From the NCBI RefSeq assembly GCF_918797505.1, contig NC_092799.1, positions 13,106,295 through 13,170,294 on the forward strand: a DNA stretch of 64,000 nucleotides, in the 5' to 3' direction. The notes under the pieces are model-generated. The model was not told the DNA's origin. It ran no database searches and was given only the letters and a program-made list of their open reading frames with translations. The position numbers and the translations under genes are program-made. This DNA comes from Bemisia tabaci (taxonomy: Eukaryota > Arthropoda > Insecta > Hemiptera > Aleyrodidae). This document shows, one piece after another, positions 21,064 through 31,926 of this stretch. Position 1 is the first letter of the stretch; the number at the start of each line of letters is the position of its first letter.

Positions 21064-21320
21064 CATGCTAATATAAGGGAAAACGCCTTATGAACCTTCA
21101 GGCGTTGCCTAATTTCCTTTGATAAAATGCAAATTTCCCGGTACATTTAAGAATATTTTCCGCCCATTTTTTCAGATAATTTAGTTCGAAATTTTACCGA
21201 AAGATTCTGAAAATTTAAAGGGGAAAAAAGGCCACGCCTTTCCTAAAAAATGAGCATTTCATCGAAGGAAATTTGGCGACCCTCGAATGTTCAAACGGCG
21301 TTCTCCCTCAGCGGCGACAG
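21064..21320. mobile_element. Family B MITE
   Basis: CATGCTAATATAAGGGAAAA, CGCCTTATGAACCTTCAGGC at the left. GCGACCCTCGAATGTTC and GGCGTTCTCCCTCAGCGGCGACAG (condensed) at the right. Confidence 0.75.
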
Positions 21321-21497
21321 GTGATGTTGACCGCCTCCTCGCAACTGGAGCTGGACGCAATATCAACGCATTTACGCAGCCTCTAATGTAACCGCTCACG
21401 GGAAAAGGGATCCGAGCCTACAAAAACTCAAAATTGGGTGGTAAAAAAAAAAACTATGGTATTGCCGCATACTCAGTGGTTTCTCCTGAGACAGCTG

Positions 21498-21514
21498 GAG
21501 GGGGGGGGGGGGGG
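21498..21514 (+). repeat. G-tract
   Basis: An almost uninterrupted run of G following CAGCTGGAG. It may form G-quadruplex structure and is prone to length change. Confidence 0.9.
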
Positions 21515-21689
21515 TTGATGATGCGAAACGGAAGTTTCGGGGCTTCTGGTGGTTCAAAATAGTTTCACTGGATTTCTTGGTTAGATTTACCTTGTGAGAG
21601 TTGCCACCCCAAAACTTAATTTTGAGCTGTCTAGCCTCCGAAAATTGTAACTTTGGTATTGCGTCTAATCGGCGTTTTTCCCGGAGACA

Positions 21690-21742
21690 GTTTTAGGGGG
21701 AGGCGGGAGGGGGGAGGCGGGAGGGGGGAGGCGGGAGGGGGG
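21690..21742 (+). repeat. 14-bp G-rich minisatellite
   Basis: Three units of GGGGGAGGCGGGAG-type sequence followed by a G-run, at the place that corresponds to the G-tract of the preceding 197-bp unit. Confidence 0.85.
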
Positions 21743-22139
21743 GGTTGTTTATTATACAAAGCGGAGGTTTCGGAGCTTGGGGGAGTCGAAAATGCTTTCA
21801 TTGGACTCCTTGGGGTCTATTTACCTCATGAAAGTTGCAACCCCAAAACCAAAACTCAATTTGAAGCCTTCTCCAAGGTTTAGGAAGTGGACAGTGATAA
21901 TTTTTATACATTTATTTACTCATTCGTATTCCGGAAATTATGTTACTGATGATGCCATTTTGGTTCCACTGAAAAAGCATATCAAATCTGATAATCTTGT
22001 TCTTACAACCCTTGAAAATTGATGTCTCGCTTTTCTACTCCTGCGTTTGAGTCTCTTGCGTGACCATCAAACACGCGGAATGTGGGATTCAGTGCTGGTC
22101 TATGAATAAGACGTCTTGTAATTAAAATGAGACCAACAT

Positions 22140-22735
22140 TCAGAGAGTATTCCTTACTTCATTTACCACATGAATATCGCGGCATTCATTAATGTCAATA
22201 ATTTGAAACAGACGAAAATCTAAGATTTTCCTTCATTTCCGCGTGATACTCCATATCTACTCCGGAGTTCGAATAGTTGCGCGCTTGATTTCTGCATGAA
22301 ACGATGCGAGCATAATACCCACATCCACAAACGCCGGTAATTTGAGACAAGCAAAAAGCTAACATTTTCCTTCATTTTCGCGTGATACTACATACCTACT
22401 CCGGAGTTCGAATAGTTGCGCGCTTGGTGTCCGCTTTGACACGTGTTGATTCATAAAACATTTTTATGCGAGTATACATGAACATTAAAAAATACGCAAT
22501 TTTTTCGGCAGTTTTGTAAAACATAAGAAATTGTACGCAATTTTCATATCAGTACCATAGCAAGAAAGCGATTTTTCCAGCGGTTATGTAAAAAATGAGA
22601 ATTTACGCGTTTTTTAAGTTAATATGGTGGCAAATAAGCGATTTGTCCAACGGTTCTGTGACAACATAAAAAGTTACAAACCCTATTCATTCGCATGCGC
22701 AATTTTATCCGCGGTTTAGTAAAAAAAAAATAAAT
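22140..22735. repeat. Repeat FF, copy 1 (tandem substructure)
   Basis: Two units of about 137 bp each contain TTTTCCTTCATTT, CGCGTGATACT and TACTCCGGAGTTCGAATAGT. Then come three to four looser units of about 70 bp ending in GCGGTT-TGTAAAA-type words. The same order recurs at 61860-62275. Confidence 0.7.
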
Positions 22736-23276
22736 TAAGTTTTGAAAGTCCACTATGTGAAGGCATTCAGGTGCTTAACAGTGGGTAAGAGGAAACACTC
22801 ACAATCTTAGCAACATCGGATGGTGCGCTTACCAGGTTTTGAGCTCACCTCTTTGCGCTTACCTCTCTTCGTTTAAAAGTATAGGAAATTACATAGAATT
22901 ATCAGTAAATCTAATGGATTGTGCGATCGTAAAAACAATAGAATAATAAACTGGCAATGGCGGACAGCACGATGAACGAGCTGTGAAAAAAAGGAGCACT
23001 TAAGCACAATCAAGTTGCTTCCGACTCGAAACCAATAAAGAGGTCATCTTTTGACGGCGACATTCGACAAGGGTTTATTAATCGATGCCCTAAATTAATT
23101 TGCGTTTGATCCGATGAACTGAAGTCCTACTGCACATTCATTATCCGTTCCTCACTCCCCTCGCCCAAACTCTCTGGAATTGCCCTGAGGACAAATCGAA
23201 CGGGGAATCCTTTGATAATTTTTGAAATATGAATCGAGATTCTCCTTAAGGTGATTCGATAGTCGCCTTATTTTGT
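22736..23276. other. Unannotated stretch
   Basis: No recurring repeat or frame. Confidence 0.4.
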
Positions 23277-23669
23277 GTCAGAACGACATGCGATATACCG
23301 CATCGATTAGTTCCATTTTTTCAGCTACTTCGTCATTTTTCTCGAATTATGAGATCGCAATTCTGTTGTCAGGAGACTGAAGAATTCACGTGCCAATTTT
23401 GAAAAAACAAATTCAACGTATAATAAAAGCGTTGTTTTTTTAGAGGAGAAATATCGCATTCGGGCGCAGTTTCGATATCAGTATCGAATGCGATAATTCT
23501 CCTCTAAAAAAACAACGCTTTTATTACGTTGAATTTGTTTTTCAAAATTGGTGCGTAAATTATTTAGTATCCTGACAACAGAATTGCGATCTCAAAATTC
23601 GCGAAAAATGACGAGTAACTGAAAAAGTGGAACCAATTGATGCGATAAATCGCATGTCGTTCTGACAAC
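23277..23669. repeat. 393-bp long inverted repeat (W)
   Basis: Two arms of about 185 bp read toward each other with roughly nine bases in ten matching by eye. Paired landmarks are GTCAGAACGACATGCGAT, GAGATCGCAATTCTGTTGTC, AACAAATTCAACGTA and AGCGTTGTTTTTTTAGAGGA with their complements. The loop is only about 20 bp (GGGCGCAGTTTCGATATCAG). No target duplication is evident. Only one copy is in the window. Transcription would yield a long double-stranded hairpin. Confidence 0.85.
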
Positions 23670-24087
23670 TCGCGTCTTCATTCTCCATGCATACAAGTTG
23701 GTAAGATCAACTAAAAATCAATAACATAAGTTAACGCATAGTTTACATCGACGAAAGGAGTACATGCACGAACACATCGCGTTGTCGTTTTCCATGCATG
23801 CACGTTAGTGACTAAATCTGACTACTATTGGGCTCATCGGGCGGCAGGGTAGGTTAGGATCAGGAGTCCCTCTAACAGGTGCGGATACCTGTAGGATGCA
23901 CGACGTGCCAGACAAGGACCCCTCCCCCGCGGGGGTGAAGGAGCAACCCCTCTTTGGTTCATTAATCAAGTTGCGACCACCATAAGGCGACCGCGGATTA
24001 CAATGCGACCCGGTGCCCCGGTGCGGTGATAATGATACTTCACCTCACTTCCTGTTCCTTTATCCTCCACTTCATCTTCACCCATCT
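23670..24087. other. Unannotated stretch
   Basis: Contains a GC-rich patch at 23830-24030 (GGGTAGGTTAGGATCAGGAG, CCTCCCCCGCGGGGGTGAAG). I could not assign it; a retroelement 3' end is possible but nothing shows it. Confidence 0.3.
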
Positions 24088-24346
24088 ACTCTGCCGTGCT
24101 AAGGAAAAACGCCGTATAAACCTCCAGGTCTTGCCAAATATTCTTCGATAAAACACGAATTTCCTGGTAAACATGTGAATATTTTCCTTCCAGTTTTTCA
24201 TATAATTTTGTTCGCAGTTTCACCTAAAGTTCCTGAAAATTTCAAGGGAAATATTCATAACTTGCCTCAAAAATAAACATTTTATCGAAGGAAATTTGGC
24301 AACTCTTGAATGTTCATACGGTGTTCTTCCTTAGTACGGTAGGACT
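24088..24346. mobile_element. Family B MITE, well preserved
   Basis: CTGCCGTGCTAAGGAAAAAC to CTTCCTTAGTACGGTAG with all B internal motifs. A second B element follows directly. Confidence 0.85.
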
Positions 24347-24349
24347 ACT

Positions 24350-24862
24350 CTCTATGCTGAAGGAGAACGCCGTATGAACATCCGGATGTTGCCAAGTTTC
24401 CCTTCATAAACTATTAATTAGTTAAGACATTTGTTCATGTCTTTCTTGAAATTTTCAGATACTGTAGATTAAATTGGATCACATTTTGCAAAAAGGAGCC
24501 AGGAGCATTACAATGTTGCTACGATTGTGCAGCTTCTTTCGTCTCGGAAGAAAAACCTGATTATCTACGAACATTTTCTGTTGTACTCACTAAAAACTGT
24601 AAATTTAGGACAAAAATTACCATGAAAATTTCATATTTTCTCAGGATTTCAGTAGTTATAATGCAATGGATGAAGTTGTACAATCTTAGCAACAGTGCAA
24701 TGCTCCTGGTTCTTTCTTGCAAAATGCAATCCAATTGCAGCTTGAATCCTCTGAAAAGTTGGGAAAAATAACCACACGTTTCACTGTAAATTCGAATTTT
24801 ATACAAACAATTGGCAACGTCTGGGGGCTCATACGGTGTTTTTCCTTGGCACTCTCCAAACA
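24350..24862. mobile_element. Family B MITE split by family D
   Basis: Left arm GCTGAAGGAGAACGCCGTAT, then CATCCGGATGTTGCCAAG. The right arm has GGCAACGTCTGGGGGCTCAT, then TACGGTGTTTTTCCTTGG. The D element divides the B words GATTAAATTG and TTGCA. Confidence 0.8.
24477..24731. mobile_element. Family D MITE nested in B
   Basis: GATCACATTTTGCAAAAAGG with AGCCAGGAGCATTACAATG, and the inverse GCATTGCTCCTGG-type right arm (TGCAATGCTCCTGGTTC) ending GCAAAATGCAATC. AATTG lies on both sides, as for the D copy at 14067. Confidence 0.85.
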
Positions 24863-25320
24863 GCGTCAACTTTTCTTCGGAAGAAAGAAATCTCACGACT
24901 TAGATAGCAGTATGCGGCTGAAACTTTGGCAACACCGCATGCTGCCTTTTTCGGAAATACGGCATCACAATAAGCTGAGGGAGGATATGGGTTCCATCTG
25001 ACTTTTGGTCCATGACCTGCCTCACTGATTATTATTCTTCTTTTTAAAGATTTAAAATTCGATGACACACTGTTAATAACACTCGTTGAGTGCTGATGGG
25101 GCTTTCAATAAAACCTTATTAGCGGAATATCCATATTTTAAATATTTTAGGAGACAACTCAGAAAAATGATACAATCATCTGAATGGTTGTAGGGTAAAA
25201 CGTGCTCAGTGAGAATCTTGAGAGTTTTTTTACTTAACTATTTATTTTTAAGGGTTCAGAATTCGTCTCTTCCCCGACGAAGGAACGTAACAACGACAAA
25301 ATTGTAATATTGATGCAAAG
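24863..25320. other. Unannotated stretch
   Basis: No recurring repeat or convincing frame. Confidence 0.4.
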
Positions 25321-25976
25321 CAGGGCCGGATTTACCTACTTGCCGCCCCTGTATTTTGCCGCCCCCTTCTCACTCGTTTTAAAACATTAATAAAAACCAT
25401 CAAGTGAACGTGCCGAAGGGGGAGAAGTGCATAAGACGCGTTTACCTACTCGCTGTTGGATACATTTTTTGCCAAAGCCCTGTTAACACTCCTAGCAAAA
25501 TTTCACGGAACTTTGCGCGAAAGTTAAGTTCCGTAAACCTATATCTGTGTGGACAAAGTCCTCCATCTATAAGAAATGAACCAAAAAATTATGAAAGAAC
25601 AAACATAAATGTGGTTTAATCATTTTAACTTCCGCCGCTGCGCCGCGCTGATCGCATTCTGTTTGGCGCAATGCGTGAAGTATTCCTGCAGTTTTGTAGG
25701 CGCTATGCGTTTCACCCAAACCGCTCCTGACCGCACTTGTGTTTGACGCAATGCGTGAAGTATTCATGCAGTCTTGTAGGCGCTAACATGTGTTACATGC
25801 CGACCGCTGCGCCGAGGGCTTGTCCTTTTCATCTCAAGTGCTCGTCATCATTCCTCTCTGCGCTGAGCTCCAGGCCAAAGTGCGTGTTTAGTTCCTCTCT
25901 TACCTCGACTAATTAAAGATGTTGTCTCTTGTATCACCGAAAAACGACAAAATTAGAAATTACTATACTCTCAGGA
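25321..25976 (+). mobile_element. Family L non-autonomous hAT, 3'-truncated
   Basis: CAGGGCCGGATTTACCTACT at the left, then the L body (GAACTTTGCGCGAAAGTTAA) and two minisatellite units around 25655-25790. It ends within ACTCTCAGGAGG and lacks the right inverted end seen in the copies at 11742 and 35052. Confidence 0.8.
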
Positions 25977-26213
25977 GGGTCTCCTTGTCTCTTTATTCTG
26001 ATGCTAAGAATTCAATTTTTCACGCGGAATATTGCGCGATTTTTCTGCAAAATTTTACTGATTTTTGCGGGTAATCCAAAGAAAAATCAGTGAGATTTTC
26101 AGTTAAAAATTCCCACAATTTCTTAGTTAAAATACAATTTGCGGATGGAAACTTTGCAAAGTTGGAATGTAGGTAAGTTCTTTAGTCTGAGAAACGACGA
26201 ATTGGACTTATTT

Positions 26214-26325
26214 CTGCCAAACAGAACTATGTGCATTATGGCGTGAGCCCTGCTATGCAAATATTCTTATGGGTCTCAGGGCTCATGCCTGAATGCACAT
26301 AGTTCTGTTTGATAGAAATACGTCC
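26214..26325. mobile_element. Family U mini-hairpin, copy 2
   Basis: GGACTTATTTCTGCCAAACA and TGTTTGATAGAAATACGTCC arms around GAGCCCTGC and GGGTCTCAGGGCTC. AATT lies on both sides. Confidence 0.85.
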
Positions 26326-26733
26326 AATTCAAGTACAATCAAAGCTAGGTGAAAGGTTTTTCAAGTACCTGGACAAACAATGACAAAGTGTCTCCTATCA
26401 CATGATCATCTAAAACCCTTTGCCTTTTCATTGCCATTTCTGCATTTTTCCAGGCTTTGAAAAAAATTGTCCATTAACCATTAACAAGGACATAATTTCG
26501 CAAAATATAAGCATATCCGGATTTGGAAAGCGGAATGCGGGAGATCTGGAGGAATGATCTGATTGACGTGGATATATATGTAGAACCTGACTAAAATTTT
26601 GCAAGAACGTCATAGAATAAGTTATTTGCAAAAATTGCATTCTTTCACGGCTCTTTCTTTTGGAGTGAATCGAATCTACACAGTTTTATATAAAAAATTA
26701 GTGCGTTTTCCGTACCTTCGTGCCGACCATTAA
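26326..26733. other. Unannotated stretch
   Basis: No recurring repeat or frame. Confidence 0.4.
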
Positions 26734-26741
26734 CAATCCGT

Positions 26742-26903
26742 CAGTGGCGTGGCGTGAAGGATCGATTACCGAGATTTCTCCATTTGAAGCAGTAGTAAAG
26801 AATCGATTATCAGTGTTCGTTGCGATCACCTTGATAATCGATTATTTTTCAAAGATTTAAATGGCAGATCAATCGATTTATCGCAAAGCACGCCGCGCCA
26901 CTG
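26742..26903. mobile_element. Family A MITE (hAT-like)
   Basis: CAGTGGCGTGGCGTGAAGGA to CACGCCGCGCCACTG, 8-bp duplication CAATCCGT (26734-26741 and 26904-26911). Confidence 0.9.
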
Positions 26904-26960
26904 CAATCCGTGATTATTCAGTATATTCATACTTTTTCCGCACAGAAGACATCTTAAATA

Positions 26961-27202
26961 GATCGCATTTAGCAAAAAGGAACCAGCGCAATTACAGTGT
27001 TGTTAAAATGTTAATAATTTACTGACCTCCCAAAATAGCAAATAGTTTTTGAATCCCACCAAAAAATTGTTTATTTTAAAGGGGAAATCATTTGATAAAG
27101 TGTTAAACTGTACATATATTCAGTAACTTCAAAAGAGAAAAAGAAGTTGCACGATTTTGAAAACACTGTAATCACGCTGGTTCCTTTTTGCTGAATGCGA
27201 TC
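26961..27202. mobile_element. Family D MITE, copy 3
   Basis: GATCGCATTTAGCAAAAAGG with AACCAGCGCAATTACAGTG at the left. CACTGTAATCACGCTGGTTC and TTTTTGCTGAATGCGATC at the right. Confidence 0.85.
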
Positions 27203-27816
27203 CAAATGAAGTCGTAAAAAAAGCTCGAAAAAGCCCAAACAAAAGAAGAGAGAAAAGAGAACGAGGCAAGAGGGCATATCGCTAACAAAAAGAAAGAAAC
27301 ATTGCGAATAAATTGACGAAGAGGAACGGCTGAAAAGCCAACAACAAAATTCTATGGCACGATCGGCTGAGCGCTCTCCTAGCGGCGCATGCTCTCATGC
27401 ATTCAAATTCACTTTCTATGCCCCCCCCCCCCGTATCCCTGCGATCTAGCCGACATTTTGAGACACCTAACGGCACTAATCAGATTCCAGTCGATGCTAT
27501 ATAATGAACTCCGCTGGGAGGTAACGTACAGCGAATACCGCGGGGGGATTGCCAAATTTCCGTCGAAATCGGCTTTTCGCGAAACGATACCACCTAGGAG
27601 GCAGGATGAAGGTGCTCGGTTCGGTGACGGCGGTGAGCGGACCGCAGTATCTTCGCTATCACGCGAGACCGAATACAACGGCTCGTAAAATCGGGCAAAA
27701 AATTTCGCGAAATTGAGCACGCGCAAAACCGAGATAAAACGCGAACAAGCGAAGATGAGTCGACGTGAAGTGAGCAAATAATTGCTGCGGCATGCTGTCG
27801 TGTCGCACAGTGGGAC
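27203..27816. other. Unrecognised stretch, GC-richer after 27350
   Basis: Contains a C-tract at 27421-27432 and a 99-codon frame at 27389-27688. An ATG at 27606 opens an arginine-rich, acid-poor 36-codon frame (MKVLGSVTAVSGPQYLRYHA) with a GTGAGC donor-like site after codon 9. It could be a targeting-peptide exon, but support is weak. Confidence 0.2.
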
Positions 27817-28487
27817 TAGAGCCCCTTTATACTGAGAGTCAAGACAACACCCTTCATGGAGTCACAAACGGGAATAAAGGAATTCAGGGCCGGATTTACA
27901 TTTTTAGCGCCCTAGGCTAAACTTAGTGTGGCGCCCTTAAAAGTAGGCGCTCTCGTGTGGGGGGGGGGGGGCGGGGGTCCTCCAGACGCCCCTCCTCTCC
28001 AGATCAGAAGGAGGATGTAAGGTGTCAGGAAAAAGTTCAAATTCACATTTAAAAAAACACGATTTTAAACAGTTTTGGGGTACGTTCACGTTTGCAAGTT
28101 GGTTTTGGAAAATTAAAAGTAACAAAAGACTCTTTAAATTTAAAAATAAAAAAAAAAAATTCTCCCAAATTTTGCGCCCCTCAGAATGTTTCCGCCCTAG
28201 GCTACAGCCTATGTAGCCTATTGGTAAATCCGGCCAAAGGTTACAGAAATTGAACGTTTTTTGTAATCTTTGAGCGGTCCGTTCTCAAATTCCTTTCTCC
28301 GTTCCTTCTCTCATTCCGTTTGCTCCTTGCCGAACCCGTAATTCCTTGGTCCACTCCAGATTATAATCTTTGCAATCGGTAAAAATGTAATCTTTATTCC
28401 CGTTTGTGACACTGTGAAGGCCAAAAATACGGGAACCAATCAGAAATGGATTCACATTGTCTTGACTCTCAGTATAAAGGGACTCTA
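27817..28487. mobile_element. Family P element split by N
   Basis: TAGAGCCCCTTTATACTGAG to its inverse CTCAGTATAAAGGGACTCTA. The body matches the P copy at 37230 in inverse orientation (GGAATTACGGGTTCGGCAAG there, its complement here). The N insertion interrupts GGGAATAAAG...TTACAGAAATTG. Confidence 0.8.
27895..28235. mobile_element. Element N, short CAGGGCCGGATT hAT nested in P
   Basis: CAGGGCCGGATTTACATTTT to TTGGTAAATCCGGCC, with GCGCCCTAGGCTA next inward and CCGCCCTAGGCTACAGCC at the other end. AAAGG occurs on both sides, but a full 8-bp duplication is not clean. Its tips resemble family L but the body is different. Confidence 0.75.
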
Positions 28488-29319
28488 AGAGAGAAGGGCG
28501 GGAGTTTCGCGGGGAGAATTTCCGGTTTCGATCGTAAAGAAATTCGATTGAACGTATCCCAAAAATGGTTTCTTTGAAACCACAGGATGCATCCTCGCTT
28601 CTCTGTAAAATAATGAACATCTTTTGCGGGAAATATTCAATGAAATTTCTTTTCGATACAACTAGGAGGCATCAGGTGAAATAAGTTCCTTCTTACCATG
28701 GATGGAGCCAGGAGGAAGCCGGTGGGGGTCTGGCTTCCTTGGAAAAAACTAAGGGTTTTCATGAAATAGCGGATTGAAATTTCTATCGGCTCTTAAATAG
28801 TCCAATATATTTACAGGTGAAAAAAAGTTCAAAATTGCTCTTGAGATCTTTTTTATTTCCTAAGTGTTAAAAAAAAGGAGCTTTCATAAATTACTTATCG
28901 CACTTTTTCGGCGTTTTTACTCCTCCTCCTCCCTCTGAGTAAACTTGCCCCGAATGACGCCCGGTGAAGTTGGAGGGCTCTGTATTCGGTAATTTTTGGC
29001 CGTCGAATTTCTAATTTGCGCTCACCGCGCGCAGAATTGGGACATTACCGTCAAAAAACGGATGAGGATGAGCTTGCAAATAAAAAAAATTGTTCCCCGG
29101 CCTTTCTTTATCTTTTCATCAAACTTTCACGCATTGCTGCTAAGCACAAATTACGTAATTCAAAACTTGCAAGAGCTCAAAAATAATTTAAGGAGAGTTG
29201 ATTGAACCACTGACTATGAAGGTGCGAACCAATCTTTCTTCATTACCAGTAATGCTTCTGTAAAGGCTATCGTTACGAGAATAAAATGTCTTGTTTGGGT
29301 AAAAACTCAGGTACTAAAT
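28488..29319. other. Unannotated stretch
   Basis: No repeat shared within the window. The frame at 28996-29205 is unremarkable. Confidence 0.4.
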
Positions 29320-29619
29320 AAGAGGCTTGGAGGACAAGCCGCATTAGTGCAGTTTTTGAAAGTATTGAGGTACTGATGATTTCAAGTAAAACTAGTCTTA
29401 AGGCAAACTCTGTGAAAAATTCGCTCCAAAATTCCAATTTTTTGGCATTGAAAAGTCAGTTTAAACTTTCTTTCCGCCATGAGGCTCCATGTTATTTCGG
29501 AAGTTCAAACACGTATTTCTCGAAATAGCAAAAACTGCACTTATGTGCCTTTATCCTCGAAGCCCTTCAAAATAGCAAAAACTGCACTTATGCGCCTTGT
29601 CCTCCAAGCCTCGAGCTAA
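29320..29619. mobile_element. 300-bp foldback with a duplicated right arm
   Basis: AGAGGCTTGGAGGACAAGCC with GCATTAGTGCAGTTTTTG at the left. CAAAAACTGCACTTATGCGC, then CTTGTCCTCCAAGCCT at the right. The right arm sequence (ATAGCAAAAACTGCACTTAT) occurs twice in a row, at 29535 and 29571. Confidence 0.75.
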
Positions 29620-29696
29620 TATCTGTTGGAAAAATTGGTACACTCTAAATAATCTTTCCTTGTGCATAAAATTCTCTTTTTTTCAAAATACGATGG

Positions 29697-29790
29697 ACCA
29701 ATACAGAGTATACAAAAGTACGAATTTAAGCATTCTAATACGCAATTCTTAACAAACATTTCACGTAGTTTTCTCAACGAGAATTACTGG
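29697..29790. repeat. Family DD left-end fragment
   Basis: GATGGACCAATACAGAG, AAGTACGAATTTAAGCATTC and AACATTTCACGTAG follow the DD left end order. The rest of the element is absent. Confidence 0.55.
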
Positions 29791-29968
29791 AATCGCACCA
29801 GAAAAAGTCACACCGCTCACGACTGAAAATCACCGATAAAGGACAGGCAGTAAAATCGACGCGAATAAAGAACAGACAATAAAATAACTTCATCTAAAAA
29901 TGTCGTCATTCGGGCACGCATCAAAAGCTCCAGCAATGGAGGATCAGATTTAGCTGCATGGTGGTATT

Positions 29969-30092
29969 TCGTCGCTCCTCTGACGTAAGGGCGTATCTCA
30001 ATTTCCGCATGAGCCCCCAAAAGCGTGGATTCAAATGTAAAACAGGGCTCACGTTGAAATTGAGATACGCCCTTACGTCAGAGGAGCGACGA
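29969..30092. mobile_element. Element V, mini-hairpin with perfect arms
   Basis: TCGTCGCTCCTCTGACGTAA with GGGCGTATCTCAATTT faces an exact complement ending GTCAGAGGAGCGACGA. The core has GAGCCCCC and CAGGGCTCACG, like that of family U, but the arms are unrelated to U. Perfect arms suggest recent insertion. Confidence 0.85.
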
Positions 30093-30554
30093 TTTGTCAC
30101 ATTTAAATATGAGCCGAGCAAATTTCCGTTTCGTTTGAATTCTTGCGGTTGATCCAAGCTCAGTCGCTGAGAGTCGTAGAGATTGGGCTTGACCGCGGAC
30201 CAAAACCCGTAAAAGGCAATGAGCGAGGCTCGTTGAAGAATATTCGATCCGCTGGATCAGAGAGTGCTCAATGTTCAAGTGATTAATAAAACTTAGTAAG
30301 GAGTCATTGTTCTCCGCCTTAGCGTGGGAGCGCCAATAGACGGTGCGGCGTACAGAGGAACGTGTCCATGGAAAAACTCGGACACGGTGTGGAAGCTTTA
30401 AAAGTTTAAAGCTTCGTCGATACAAAGGTTTAAAAACGGTCACATTGTTTTTCATGTGAAAATTCATAATAGAGGCACTCCTAAATTTAAAAATTACATT
30501 TGACAGAATCTGTAAAAAGGGACCTAGTCTCCCAAAAATTCAAACACGGGTGCA

Positions 30555-31194
30555 AATGGGACCGCGTTGAACAGAAACTAAATGGTGTCTAGTTTTCATG
30601 GCAAAGCTCATTCCCTGATTTTTTCCTGATTTTCCCTAATTATCAGGAGCTCATTCCCTGATGAGAAACCGAAGTTTTCTCCTACATTCCAGGGATTTTA
30701 TAGGGGAAAAGAATATAATTTTCCTGAGTATCAGATATGAATATCGATTTTAATCCATCTTACGACCATTTCTTCGGCGCACATTCAAAATTTTAATTAA
30801 AAAATGTTCCTGGTGTTGATTTTATCTGGTAAATGAAAGAGATTCCCGGTTTCTCGAACAGATTCCCTGATTTTTCCCTGATTTTCCCCGTAAATTTTCA
30901 TTCCCTGATGAATCCCGGTTTTTCCCGATTTTTAAAAAACTAGACACCATGACAGAAAGGAACCAAGCCAAATCAGCTATTGCCAAATTTAATTGGGCGA
31001 TTTATTTTTATACATGAAAACGGTTGTGCGGATTTTTGTGCAAATTTCAGTGAATTTTCTCCATAGTATAAAGCAAATTCCTTAAATTTTTAAAAAAAAT
31101 CCGTACAAACGTTCTCTCGTAAAAAAATTAAATTGCCCGGTTAAATTTCAATAGCTGATGTGGCTTGGTTCCTTTCTGTTAAACGCGGTCCAAT
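30555..31194. mobile_element. Family H MITE split by F
   Basis: The left tip GGGACCGCGTTGAACAGAAA is cut off from AGGAACCAAGCCAAATCAGC by the F insertion. The right end is TGTGGCTTGGTTCCTTTCTG, TTAAACGCGGTCCAATT. Confidence 0.85.
30578..30951. mobile_element. Family F non-autonomous hAT, copy 1
   Basis: AATGGTGTCTAGTTTT to AAACTAGACACCAT. The interior starts with CATTCCCTGATTTTTTCCTG and ends with mirrored CTGATTTTCCCC, GATGAATCCCGG. ACAGAAA of the H target occurs on both sides (30571-30577 and 30952-30958; the eighth base differs). Confidence 0.85.
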
Positions 31195-31463
31195 TGTTGC
31201 CCATCGGTTGCGACCAAATAGTGGACGTGCCCTAAAAATTGTGGAGGCTGATAATTTTTTTCTTCTCCTTCCTTCGAAGGTTCCCGATTTGCAACTCATG
31301 TGGATTAATGTGACTAAGGCTTACATCCTAAAATCATCCAAATATTTCGCACGATTTTGTGACGTACAACAGCATATTTTTACGATATATTGTGACGAAA
31401 TAAACGTCTAACGATACAGGAGTATTGTTAGTCAAAAATTTCTTGTCCGACCTCTTCCCCTGC

Positions 31464-31750
31464 GGGCCGATTATTGAAACTGATGGACAAAGCGATAGAC
31501 AAAGAAGACATAGGAAGTATGGAGCGATCCTCGACATGGTTGGACATCCTCTTGACATGGTTGGTGCTTATAGACTAACGAAGAAAATGATGGACTATAA
31601 CTGTCGGGTCTTCAGTGGGTTGCCGTTAGTTAGTCTATTACCTATCTTCTATGTCCATTGCCACCACCTGCTTCCACCAATAGGATTCCTCCAGATCCCT
31701 TTTGTCGTCTTTGTCTATAGCTTTGTCTATAAGTTTCAATAATCGGCCCG
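31464..31750. mobile_element. Family R element nested in Q
   Basis: GGGCCGATTATTGAAACTGA to TTTCAATAATCGGCCCG. Inner repeats GATAGACAAAGAAGACATAG and CTTTGTCTATAGCTTTGTC pair with each other. CTGC/CTGT flanks it. Confidence 0.8.
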
Positions 31751-31926
31751 CTGTGCGGCACTGACGACAAAAAAGACTCATCTGCGATGATGTACGAGTC
31801 TTAAACGCCTTGCACTGTCATTTGATCGATAGCTCAAGCCAAACTTTAGTGATCCTGCTGGCCGGACGGTGTGCGGGTGGGGATGGAGTAGATTCAATTA
31901 GAGATACGTGAGAAACGAGAGAGGAA

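Larger units (their letters stand above)
21455..21890 (+). repeat. Diverged tandem duplication, about 197-bp unit
   Basis: Two units: TGGTATTGCCGCATACTC with CCTGAGACAG and TTTCACTGGATTTCTTGG, then TTGGTATTGCGTCTAATC with CCGGAGACAG and TTTCATTGGACTCCTTGG. Each unit has a G-tract just after GAGACAG. The frame at 21653-21883 is the second unit and is not evidence of a gene. Confidence 0.7.
30334..31762. mobile_element. Family Q element split by H (with F) and R
   Basis: The Q left half runs from GTGCGGCGTACAGAG to about 30500 (TTAAAAATTACATTTGACA). Q resumes near 31388 (TGACGAAATAAACGTC), reaches CTTGTCCGACCTC, is broken again by R, and ends GCTGTGCGGCACTGACG. Copies at 18404 and 19462 show Q uninterrupted. 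The flanks of H inside Q (30500-30554 and 31195-31388) are not Q sequence and remain unassigned. Confidence 0.65.

Noticed and set aside
23830..24040. tRNA or tRNA-derived element
   Set aside because: No cloverleaf or A/B box pair could be found in the GC-rich patch.
30334..31762. Several 60-105 codon frames as possible proteins
   Set aside because: They fall within Q, H, F and R element sequence that recurs elsewhere without keeping the frame.
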